From Zygaena filipendulae (taxonomy: Eukaryota > Arthropoda > Insecta > Lepidoptera > Zygaenidae): a DNA stretch of 64,000 nucleotides. Position 1 is the stretch's first letter, and each line of letters begins with the position of its first letter. Made by a program: the position numbers and the translations under genes. The notes beneath the pieces are model-generated. The model ran no database searches, was not told where the DNA came from, and worked only from the letters and a program-made list of their open reading frames with translations. Location: NCBI GenBank assembly GCA_907165275.2, contig CAJRBF020000002.1:1240001-1304000 (forward strand), read 5' to 3'. Below, one piece after another: positions 57,358-64,000 of the stretch.

Positions 57358-58233
57358 ATGGAAAAATCATTAAAAAGACGAATTGTTGATGCTGCAGAAG
57401 CAGTTAAGAAAAAGGTGCGAAAAATGAGAAATGTCGAAATTGAAAATAAACGTGCATTGGAAACCGTGTTCAAGCCGGTCACAGAACCTCTTGCTCAATT
57501 TACGAAAGCTAATGAAAAAGCAACAAAACAAAAGCTGATTGAAAAATCTGAAGGCGACACCAACCATAACACCGGTACTGTTAAAGACACCAAGGATGAG
57601 AGCAGTGATAATTATTATACAGATAATTCAGAATCTGATTTAGACACAGACCCCTCAGTTTCATCCGTTATTGATACAACTCTCGATGATAAAAATACCT
57701 CGTCATGGTCTGTGTCTTCAGAGGCGTTAGATGATGTTGTATTTGGTGTTAGATCAGAAAAAGGAAAACTTATGTTAGGTTCATCTCCTATAACGATCGG
57801 TGATCGATTTATATCTGTAGCTGGACATAAGTACGCTACCACTCTTGGCTTAAAACAATTGTTGCTTAAAAAAGATATCGATTTAAAATTAATTACGGAT
57901 AGCGACTTGAAAAATTACAAAACTATGTTAATGAACACAAACGCTCACCGTCGAGATTACGATGCAAAAAAACCCATCAAAAGTAATAAAGGACAAAAAT
58001 ACGTACAAATCATTAGACCTCTGTTTAATATAAAACAAACGAAAGGAGAAGGCTTACCGTCAATGAAAAAAATACGAAAAGATGTCGACTTAGTATACTG
58101 GGACGATCCTAATGAGTTGGTGGAACGATTAAAACTATTGATAGCATCACGAGAAGCTGGTAACACCGGACTTGACAATGAAATCATTTCTATCATAGAA
58201 GAATTGCGTGAAAGTGGACTCATTAATGCCTAA
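57358..58233 (+). CDS. Conserved Polinton protein of unknown function (acidic linker, conserved C-terminus)
   Basis: 291 residues. The N-terminal ~70 are strongly basic and helical (KRR, KKKVRKMR). The middle (about 75-115) is an acidic Ser/Asp linker, then a folded segment with 'LMLGSSPITIGDRFISVAG' follows. The C-terminal block contains 'YWDDPNELVERLKLLIAS' and 'NEIISIIEELRESGLI', a pattern I recall next to ATPase in many animal Polintons. Function not established; a virion or packaging-associated role is inferred from position only. Confidence 0.75.
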   Translation: MEKSLKRRIVDAAEAVKKKVRKMRNVEIENKRALETVFKPVTEPLAQFTKANEKATKQKLIEKSEGDTNHNTGTVKDTKDESSDNYYTDNSESDLDTDPSVSSVIDTTLDDKNTSSWSVSSEALDDVVFGVRSEKGKLMLGSSPITIGDRFISVAGHKYATTLGLKQLLLKKDIDLKLITDSDLKNYKTMLMNTNAHRRDYDAKKPIKSNKGQKYVQIIRPLFNIKQTKGEGLPSMKKIRKDVDLVYWDDPNELVERLKLLIASREAGNTGLDNEIISIIEELRESGLINA

Positions 58234-58313
58234 ATAAAATAAATATGTGCATTACTAACGATTAGTTTCATTTTATATTTAGCCTCCCTAAGTAGCAGGT
58301 CCTACCTTAAAAT

Positions 58314-58859
58314 ATGAGTATAGACAAATTTGGTCATCATATTCATAAAAGAATACGTTTGTCAGAGTTTACATTTAATGACAAGGTGTTAATGAAATCT
58401 GAAAATGGTGATTATGATCTAAAAACAGCTAGACTAAGAGGCATCAAATTTCCTATAGAAGCATACGATGCGGTTAATAAAGAGTATGTCGATCAATTAC
58501 ATGATATGATTATAAAAGAACTCAATAACCTTGTTGAAAATATGCGTTCACAAATTATAATTGACATTACAAATACCGTTACATCTACTTTAAAAGCATA
58601 CAATGCTTTGTTGAGATCTCATAATGGAGATTATGATTTACAAACAGCTAGACTGAGAGGCATCAAACATCCAGTAGAAGCAGATGATGCTGTTAACAAG
58701 GAGTATGTAGACCAACTAAACACCAAGATGTTTAAAGAATTCAATGGCCTTATTGACAACTTACGTTCTCAAATTGATGAGTCTACTTTAAAAGCAACGT
58801 CTTTAGGGTTAGTAAATCAGTTGGAAGAGAAACTTAATAAGAACGGGGTGGACAACTAG
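58314..58859 (+). CDS. Fibre/spike-like protein with two internal repeats
   Basis: 181 residues. A ~32-residue unit occurs twice (residues ~25-60 and ~98-135): 'NGDYDLxTARLRGIK' followed by 'DAVNKEYVDQL'. The DAVNKEYVD signature is shared with tail-fibre and spike proteins of phages and eukaryotic DNA viruses, where repeats form trimeric stalks. Helical segments lie between and after the units. Ends 19 bp before the integrase ATG. A surface-exposed virion role is inference; no receptor-binding head is recognisable. Confidence 0.62.
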   Translation: MSIDKFGHHIHKRIRLSEFTFNDKVLMKSENGDYDLKTARLRGIKFPIEAYDAVNKEYVDQLHDMIIKELNNLVENMRSQIIIDITNTVTSTLKAYNALLRSHNGDYDLQTARLRGIKHPVEADDAVNKEYVDQLNTKMFKEFNGLIDNLRSQIDESTLKATSLGLVNQLEEKLNKNGVDN

Positions 58860-58878
58860 ATTTAAAGTGCATTACAAA

Positions 58879-59814
58879 ATGACAAAACAGGAAGTAGTCA
58901 ATGAAATCCACAAAGCCGCTCGAAAAAACTTTACAAGACGTCCTGTTTTTCTTAAGGGAATCGATGATTTGTGGCAAGCCGATTTGATAGATATGCAATC
59001 TCTTCGAAAATATAACAACAACAATAAATATATCCTTATAGTAATAGATTGCTTTACAAAGTATGCCTGGGCTGAACCGTTGAAATCAAAGAAAAAACTT
59101 GATGTAACTCAAGCTTTTAAACATATTTTAATCCGAAGCCAAAGAAGGCCATACAATTTGCAAACCGATATGGGGAACGAGTTCTACAACGATTCGTTTC
59201 AAAAGCTTATGAAGACGAATAAAATTACCCATTATTCGACGTTTTCTATAAAAAAAGCTTCAATTGTTGAACGTCTTATCAAAACTATAAAGCAAAGACT
59301 GTTCAAACACTTTAGTCTGATTGGGAGTTATAAATGGTCTGACAAAACTTTGAATAATATTATGCAGTCTTATAACACCACAAAACATCGCACCACTGGT
59401 TTTAAGCCTGCAGAAATTAATAAAACTATAGAACCAGACGTAAAAAGAAATATTAATAAATTACACTCTTTTCCATCTGTACCACAAAAATCTAAATTTA
59501 AGGCTGGGGATTGCGTTCGTATTAGTAAATACAAAAATTGTTTTGAAAAGGGATATACTCCTAATTGGTCTACAGAATTATTTACTGTAAAGAAAGTAAA
59601 TAATACCATTCCACAAACGTACCACATTGAAGATCAACGTAAGCAGCCTATTTTAGGAAGTTTTTATGAACAAGAACTGCAGAAGACTAACTATCCTAAT
59701 GTGTATTTAATAGAAAAAGTGTTGAAAAAGAAAGGGAGTAAGATATTCGTTAAATGGTTAGGGTTACCTCCTGATGAAAACAGCTGGATTGATAAATCCA
59801 CATTGTTAAGTTAA
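58879..59814 (+). CDS. Polinton integrase (RVE family) with C-terminal chromodomain
   Basis: 311 residues from the first ATG. Catalytic triad in order: Asp35 (WQADLID), Asp97 (LQTDMGNEF) and Glu131 (SIVERLIK). An SH3-like segment ('FKAGDCVRISKYK', about 200-255) and a chromodomain near residues 262-311 ('YLIEKVLKKK', 'FVKWLGLPPDENSWI') follow. Retroviral-type integrases of this family insert Polintons with 6-bp duplications; the chromodomain may steer insertion to histone-marked chromatin. No damage seen. Confidence 0.92.
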   Translation: MTKQEVVNEIHKAARKNFTRRPVFLKGIDDLWQADLIDMQSLRKYNNNNKYILIVIDCFTKYAWAEPLKSKKKLDVTQAFKHILIRSQRRPYNLQTDMGNEFYNDSFQKLMKTNKITHYSTFSIKKASIVERLIKTIKQRLFKHFSLIGSYKWSDKTLNNIMQSYNTTKHRTTGFKPAEINKTIEPDVKRNINKLHSFPSVPQKSKFKAGDCVRISKYKNCFEKGYTPNWSTELFTVKKVNNTIPQTYHIEDQRKQPILGSFYEQELQKTNYPNVYLIEKVLKKKGSKIFVKWLGLPPDENSWIDKSTLLS

Positions 59815-59867
59815 GAAGATATAAAACTATAAACAGTATCGTTACTTTAGTCATTTTAATACGAGTC

Positions 59868-60596
59868 ATGCATGGTGGTGGACTCGTTAACAATTTAATA
59901 AATAACTTACCTTTTGAGATTCATATACCTGGGTATAATTACTGTGGACCAGGAACAAAACTTCAGAAACGTTTACAAAGAGGTGATCGCGGGGTTAACA
60001 AGTTGGACGAAGCCTGCATGCACCACGATATCGCCTACGCCAATAACACAGATTTACCTAATCGTCACAAAGCGGATTTACAATTGTTAGACATGGCTAA
60101 AAAGAGGTTAGAAGCAAAGGATGCAGGGAAAGGTGAAAAATTGGTCTCATGGCTGGTTAGTAAAGCGATGAAAGCTAAAGTAAAATCGGGTTGGGGAGTT
60201 AAATCATTCAAACATTTTGTCACGAAAATTCGTTCACATGTTAAAAAGCTAAAACCAAAAAACCGTAAAACGCTGATAAACCTGTCTTATGCAGCTGCTA
60301 AAAGAATGATTCCGCTAGCTCGTCAAATCAAATTACCTCGAGTGATACCAATACCAAAAACCGGAGGAATATTACCACTTATCCCAATATTTGCGGGTTT
60401 ATCAGCTCTAGGCGCTCTGGCGGGAGGAGCGTCTGGAATTGCAAAAACTGTGAATGATTATAAATCTGCTCAAAAGAATTTGCAGGAGACAGAGCGTCAT
60501 AATAAAACCATGGAGGCTATAGCACTGGGAAAAGGCTTATACATAAAGCCTTACAAAAGTGGGAAAGGTTTATACATAAAAGCTTCAAAAAACTAA
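59868..60596 (+). CDS. Phospholipase A2 domain fused to pX-like basic/membrane-active region
   Basis: 242 residues. The PLA2 calcium loop 'YNYCGPGTKL' (about 24-33) and the catalytic 'HHDIAY' are present, as in parvovirus VP1 and adintovirus proteins, where PLA2 helps capsids cross endosomal membranes. A long Lys/Arg-rich part (about 95-160) follows. Next comes a Gly/Ala-rich hydrophobic stretch ('FAGLSALGALAGG', about 185-200) and a 'GLYIKPYKSGKGLYIK' tail similar to adenovirus-type core/minor proteins. The last sense codons form a -1 slippery heptamer before the TAA (60594-60596). Confidence 0.82.
   Translation: MHGGGLVNNLINNLPFEIHIPGYNYCGPGTKLQKRLQRGDRGVNKLDEACMHHDIAYANNTDLPNRHKADLQLLDMAKKRLEAKDAGKGEKLVSWLVSKAMKAKVKSGWGVKSFKHFVTKIRSHVKKLKPKNRKTLINLSYAAAKRMIPLARQIKLPRVIPIPKTGGILPLIPIFAGLSALGALAGGASGIAKTVNDYKSAQKNLQETERHNKTMEAIALGKGLYIKPYKSGKGLYIKASKN
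60587..60593 (+). promoter_or_regulatory. Candidate -1 ribosomal frameshift site A AAA AAC
   Basis: In the PLA2 frame the bases read tcA AAA AAC taa, so the heptamer is in the correct X XXY YYZ phase and the stop codon is adjacent. A -1 slip continues at CTA (60593) directly into the protease frame. A AAA AAC is an established slippery sequence used by several retroviruses. I did not find a strong downstream hairpin by eye; only a weak AAATGT/ACATTT stem near 60622-60635. Confidence 0.72.
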
Positions 60597-60961
60597 CTAC
60601 GCTACCTAATCGTGCTTTGACAAATGTAGACATTTTGAAGTACGCTGCAAATATTCCGCATTTCCGAGGTGTTTACATGAAAGATGAATTACCCAGAAGT
60701 CCGAGGAAGATTGAATGTGGTATTGTTAACCTAGATGATTCGAAGAATGAAGGAACACATTGGGTAGCATATGCAAAACGAAATAATTATTGTGAATACT
60801 TTGATAGTTATGGTGATTTGAAACCGCCATTTGAATTAGTGAAGTATTTAAAAAATATGAACATTTTTTATAATTATACAAGATACCAAAAATTTAACAC
60901 TGTTAATTGTGGTCATTTATGTTTAAAATATTTATGGAAATTTTGGAATAAAAAAGTATAA
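60593..60961 (+). CDS. Adenain-like cysteine protease (Polinton PRO), expressed by -1 frameshift?
   Basis: About 122 residues in the -1 frame. The N-terminal 'ALTNVDILKY...IPHFRGVYMKDELP' block is typical of Polinton proteases. The catalytic His is in 'GTHWVAY' (about 60757) and the nucleophile Cys in 'NCGHLCLKYL' (about 60907). The first in-frame ATG (60677) lies within the conserved block and would remove its start; upstream the frame is open well into the PLA2 gene without an ATG. This fits synthesis as a PLA2/pX-protease fusion. Adenain-type proteases mature virion proteins. Stop 36 bp before the next gene. Confidence 0.82.
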   Translation, partial: LTTLPNRALTNVDILKYAANIPHFRGVYMKDELPRSPRKIECGIVNLDDSKNEGTHWVAYAKRNNYCEYFDSYGDLKPPFELVKYLKNMNIFYNYTRYQKFNTVNCGHLCLKYLWKFWNKKV

Positions 60962-60997
60962 AACATTAAATTTTGTTTTAGTCATGTCATTTGCAAA

Positions 60998-61684
60998 ATG
61001 TCTTTAACACTATCAATTACGGGAAACTCATCAATTTTAACTACTTATTACTCTCCCACCCTACAACTTAATGGAGAATATGAGTGTGCTCTGTTATATT
61101 TATCTACATTTAATTCAATTCCAAATATTGACTATAGAAATAATAAATTTTACTATGGTACTAATGAAGTAATTACTCTACCGGAAGGAGCCTATGAATT
61201 GCAAGATATCAGTGACTATATAAAATCAGAAATAAAAGACGCAACATTTCAACTTCACTGTAATAACAACACATTAAAAATATCCATACACTGCACCAAA
61301 GATATTGATTTTACCAAGACAGATTCTCTAGGAAATTTGCTGGGCTATGGAAATAAGTTTCTGAAAGCAAATAAATGGCATGTTTCACATCTGCCAGTGA
61401 ACATTTTGCCTACGACCGTGGTGAGAGTCGAATGTGATATAGTGAGTGGATCATATATAAACGGTGAACCAAGCCATATTGTTTACGAATTTGCACCTAA
61501 CGTGCCGCCTGGATATAGAATCATCGAAGCCCCTAAAAACGCGATATATTTCCGAATCAATCAAAGTAATATCAACTGCATCCATATTAGATTTTTGGAC
61601 ATAAATAATAACTTAGTCAATTTACGTGGTGAAGAAGTGCAACTTTTTTTGCATTTGAGAAACATTAGTAAAAATAATGATTGA
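60998..61684 (+). CDS. Polinton minor capsid (penton-like, single jelly roll) protein
   Basis: 228 residues, rich in beta-strand patterns. The 'YYSPTLQLNGEYECALLYLST' region (written here in part), 'YINGEPSHIVYEFAPNVPPGY' and the C-terminal 'GEEVQLFLHLR' match the Polinton minor capsid family, which caps capsid vertices. It overlaps the next ORF by 8 bases. Confidence 0.8.
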   Translation: MSLTLSITGNSSILTTYYSPTLQLNGEYECALLYLSTFNSIPNIDYRNNKFYYGTNEVITLPEGAYELQDISDYIKSEIKDATFQLHCNNNTLKISIHCTKDIDFTKTDSLGNLLGYGNKFLKANKWHVSHLPVNILPTTVVRVECDIVSGSYINGEPSHIVYEFAPNVPPGYRIIEAPKNAIYFRINQSNINCIHIRFLDINNNLVNLRGEEVQLFLHLRNISKNND

Positions 61685-61901
61685 TTACAATAAATACGTG
61701 CCTCGAAAATCAAAAACTATCAGTTCTGCGCGAGTAACCCTCAACAAAACATCTCCTTATAGGAAAAAAAATAAGTTAATTCGAAAATCAAAAATCGTCA
61801 GTTCTGCGCGAGTAACCCTCAACAAAACATCTTGTAGGAAAAAAAATAAGTTAAATAAAGATAATAAAGCATTCCTTAAATTAATCGGATTATTAAAATG
61901 A
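61677..61901 (+). CDS. Small basic protein with tandem repeat (possible core/DNA-condensing protein)
   Basis: 74 residues, Lys/Arg about one third. Two ~24-residue copies share 'SSARVTLNKTS' and 'RKKNKL', visible also as a DNA repeat (61700-61760 and 61785-61850). Starts inside the end of the minor capsid gene and ends in an ATGA shared with the major capsid start. Composition and position recall adenovirus-type core proteins; that is inference, with no sequence similarity claimed. Confidence 0.6.
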   Translation: MIDYNKYVPRKSKTISSARVTLNKTSPYRKKNKLIRKSKIVSSARVTLNKTSCRKKNKLNKDNKAFLKLIGLLK

Positions 61902-63112
61902 ATATCTTAGACGTTTTATCTGTTCCATCTTACGACAATTCCGTTGAAGGGGTCGAATTCCATTCATATAAACCGTATGTAACAAGTTTCAACAGGAATG
62001 ATGAAATACGCATTCCGATCAACCAACAAGATTTGTACATATTGCCATCAGCGAGCACTTTATACTTGGAAGGACAAGTTGATGTTAAAAAACGAGATAC
62101 TAAAGAGCAAGTAAACACTGTAAATTTTACAAATAATTCTCTTCTTTACCTATTTCAAGATATTCGGTATGAGTTAAACGGAGTTGAAATAGATAAAATA
62201 AAAAACGCAGGAATAAGTACTACAATGAAAGCGTTGGTTTCAATGAATGAGAGTGAATCTAAAATGTCAAGAGCCTGGGGCTGGGATATAGGCGGTATTA
62301 CAAATACTCACCGAGGCAGTTTCGCAGTTTCCATTCCCCTCAAAAATATACTTGGCTTCGCTGAAGATTATCAAAAAGTTGTGATCAATTGTCGGCACGA
62401 ATTGATATTGTTACGAAGCAACACAAATTTAAACGCTGTTAAACTTAACAACGGTGAGGTTATTGAAGACGTAATTATAAATAAAATAATTTGGCGGGTA
62501 CCACACGTAAGAGTTTCAGATAGAGAAAAGATTAATCTTCTCAAGTATTTAGAAAAAGACCGACCACTCCAGATTGTATTTAGAAATTGGGATTTGTATG
62601 AATATCCAGCTTTACCTAAAACCACTAAACATACGTGGTCAATAAAAACTGCATCTCAAATAGAAAAACCACGATATGTAATTATTGGATTGCAAACGAA
62701 CCGAAAGAACAATGCAAGTTCTGATATGGCGCAGTTCGATCATTGTAACCTAAGTAACGTCAAGGTGTACCTTAACTCAACTTACTTTCCATATGAAAAT
62801 TTAAATATAAACTTTGCAAATGACAGATTTGCTTTAATATACGAGCAATACGCAAGATTTCAACAGTCGTATTATGGAAGGCGATCAGAAGCTTTGCTAA
62901 GCCCTAAGCAATTCAAAGATTTAACGCCATTGTTCGTTATCGATTGCTCCAGACAAATTGACAATTTGAAGTCAGGGCCTGTTGTCGACGTACGCGTTGA
63001 ACTCGAAGCAGATTCTGAGATACCTGATCAAACTTCAGCCTACTGTCTTATACTCAACGATTGCATTATCGAGTATAAACCACTCAGCAGCACGGTGAAA
63101 AAACTATCATGA
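61898..63112 (+). CDS. Polinton major capsid protein (double jelly roll)
   Basis: 404 residues. Characteristic blocks: 'GVEFHSYKPYVTSFNRNDEI', 'LYLFQDIRYELNGVEID', 'ISTTMKALVSMNESE' and 'FQQSYYGRRSEALLSPKQF' (partial quotations). These belong to the Polinton hexon-like capsid family that builds icosahedral shells. No frame break. ATG is in the ATGA overlap with the small basic ORF; its own stop TGA is in the ATGA overlap with the next ORF. Confidence 0.9.
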   Translation: MNILDVLSVPSYDNSVEGVEFHSYKPYVTSFNRNDEIRIPINQQDLYILPSASTLYLEGQVDVKKRDTKEQVNTVNFTNNSLLYLFQDIRYELNGVEIDKIKNAGISTTMKALVSMNESESKMSRAWGWDIGGITNTHRGSFAVSIPLKNILGFAEDYQKVVINCRHELILLRSNTNLNAVKLNNGEVIEDVIINKIIWRVPHVRVSDREKINLLKYLEKDRPLQIVFRNWDLYEYPALPKTTKHTWSIKTASQIEKPRYVIIGLQTNRKNNASSDMAQFDHCNLSNVKVYLNSTYFPYENLNINFANDRFALIYEQYARFQQSYYGRRSEALLSPKQFKDLTPLFVIDCSRQIDNLKSGPVVDVRVELEADSEIPDQTSAYCLILNDCIIEYKPLSSTVKKLS

Positions 63113-63609
63113 ATCCTGACATTATAATAGCCGATCTTCAAGGTTTTAAAGATGCGAATAATAAATTCATTGTTAAAGAAGTGGCAATTGCAACAAAATA
63201 CCAAACACAAACATTTTTAGTTAAACCACCATACTCCTATAATTTTTTAACATTCGAAGAAAAAAAACAAGTTCAGTGGTTGCAACGAAACAGAGGTATT
63301 TACTGGAATGAAGGCTATATAGATTATAGAGAGTTTCAACGAGTCATCGCTCCTTATTTAGAACATAAAAAGGTCCTAGTAAAAGGAATCGAAAAAATCA
63401 AGTGGATCAAAGAATTATGCTCTAATTGCGAAGTTATAGATTTAAGCAAGAAACTTGAAGAAATAAGCTTTTCAAACTTTTCTACGTTACATAAAGTGTA
63501 CTGTACTGATTTATTCAACCATAACTGTGTTAATCATAAGAAATATTGTGCGTTAAAAAATGTAACTTGTTTAAAATTATGTTATTTAGAAAACTATTTT
63601 AGTAATTGA
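63109..63609 (+). CDS. Conserved ORF downstream of the major capsid gene, unknown function
   Basis: 166 residues beginning 'MNPDIIIADLQGFKD', then 'FIVKEVAIATKY' and 'FEEKKQVQWLQRNRGIYWNEG', with 'KVLVKGIEKIKWI' later and a Cys/His-rich end (CxLFNHNCVNHKKYC-like spacing). The early Asp after a hydrophobic strand and the later 'VKGIEK' resemble an RNase H-fold nuclease, but I cannot confirm catalytic residues. Start ATG overlaps the capsid stop (ATGA). Confidence 0.6.
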   Translation: MNPDIIIADLQGFKDANNKFIVKEVAIATKYQTQTFLVKPPYSYNFLTFEEKKQVQWLQRNRGIYWNEGYIDYREFQRVIAPYLEHKKVLVKGIEKIKWIKELCSNCEVIDLSKKLEEISFSNFSTLHKVYCTDLFNHNCVNHKKYCALKNVTCLKLCYLENYFSN

Positions 63610-63794
63610 AATCTATCACTTTTAATTTTTTCATTAAAAATAATTAATAATAACTTGGTTTTTTACTAAACCTTACCCTCGTATAGTATTATGAAAACAC
63701 CGATTTTATTAGACCATTGTTTTATTACGAAAACATATATGAATATAAATATAGTCATCTTACATAAACAAATAACAAATTTTACACATAGCCG
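63610..63794. other. AT-rich spacer between convergent genes
   Basis: No ORF; probable transcription end for both strands. No right terminal inverted repeat recognised before the window ends. Confidence 0.4.
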
Positions 63795-63949
63795 TTATAC
63801 TGTCGTTGAAATTTTGTTAATTAATGCTTCAGTACCATCCAAAATATTATTTGTAGCACTTTCATCCTGAACTGGATATTGAGCCGTCACTAGCGCCATC
63901 GACTTGGATTGCCAACATACTTTGTCTTCCTCTACGTTATTTTCTTCAT
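63795..63949 (-). CDS. Possible last exon of a minus-strand gene
   Basis: On the minus strand a 51-codon frame reads protein-like sequence ending at a stop at 63795-63797 ('MALVTAQYPVQDES...'). A stop (TAA) lies directly upstream of the codon GAT at ~63950, so an intron or start must intervene; 'gtaag' ending at 63950 is only a weak acceptor. If real, it converges with the capsid block. Confidence 0.3.
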
Positions 63950-64000
63950 CTTACTTATAAATTTTACATGTATAAACATGCACTATAGCCGCATATAGTT

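Noticed and set aside
59868..60596. PLA2 domain as a venom-type toxin
   Set aside because: Calcium-loop pattern, basic tail and neighbours fit the parvovirus/adintovirus virion PLA2; no signal peptide or disulfide-rich scaffold.
60617..60961. Protease starting at TTG 60617
   Set aside because: TTG initiation is not expected in insects; the frame is open far upstream and joins the -1 frameshift product.
63610..64000. Right terminal inverted repeat of the Polinton
   Set aside because: No inverted counterpart recognised around 38651-39660 or elsewhere; the element probably ends beyond the window or has lost its left end.

Overview
The window looks like nuclear DNA of an insect, most likely a moth or butterfly. 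It is AT-rich, has frequent tacctac/gtaggta runs, and carries dispersed 'ttaaccgacttcc' and 'ctagctgtgccccgcg' repeats of the kind seen in lepidopteran genomes. Spliced host-type introns are present and there are no bacterial features. No host gene is identified with certainty; almost everything recognisable is a transposable element, and the elements are nested in one another.

Layout. Positions 1-10487 form a very large inverted repeat: 1-2431 is the reverse complement of 8057-10487, with every paired coordinate summing to 10488. The loop holds a non-LTR retrotransposon with both ORFs open (2432-7881). The right arm runs into a Polinton (Maverick/adintovirus-like) fragment carrying the packaging ATPase and a truncated neighbour gene (10095-11991). 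Then come two copies of a 2.58-kb solo-LTR-like repeat (11992-13824 truncated, 14867-17450 complete). Two more non-LTR elements follow (18.4-22.08 kb and 22.1-25.6 kb), then a P-element-like transposon with 8-bp target duplication (26032-27762), retrotransposon relics on the minus strand (29.0-30.56 kb), assorted repeats, and a DIRS-type tyrosine-recombinase retrotransposon with diagnostic split repeats (33998-38650).

From about 39.6 kb to the right edge lies a much larger Polinton region. It has a frameshifted BIR-RING (IAP-like) gene on the minus strand, a multi-exon gene of unknown function on the plus strand (40986-47083) whose intron contains a 10 x 100 bp satellite and a transposase relic, and the protein-primed DNA polymerase B split by a very young Ty3/Gypsy element (48217-52829, identical LTRs, 5-bp target duplication). 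These are followed by a dense plus-strand block: packaging ATPase, conserved acidic protein, repeat-containing fibre-like protein, chromodomain integrase, phospholipase A2/pX-like protein, adenain-like protease, minor capsid protein, small basic protein, major capsid protein and a further conserved ORF.

How the genes fit together. PolB would replicate the element, the integrase would insert it, and the ATPase, protease, two capsid proteins, PLA2-like and fibre-like proteins form a virion morphogenesis set. The most striking signal is translational. The PLA2/pX-like ORF ends in a canonical -1 slippery heptamer (A AAA AAC, 60587-60593) directly followed by its stop codon, and the -1 frame is exactly the protease ORF, which has no usable ATG at its N-terminus. 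Downstream, minor capsid / small basic / major capsid / terminal ORFs overlap by 8, 4 and 4 bases (ATGA). Together these suggest a polycistronic, virus-like expression strategy in a chromosomal element. PolB is broken in this copy, so it is probably not autonomous.
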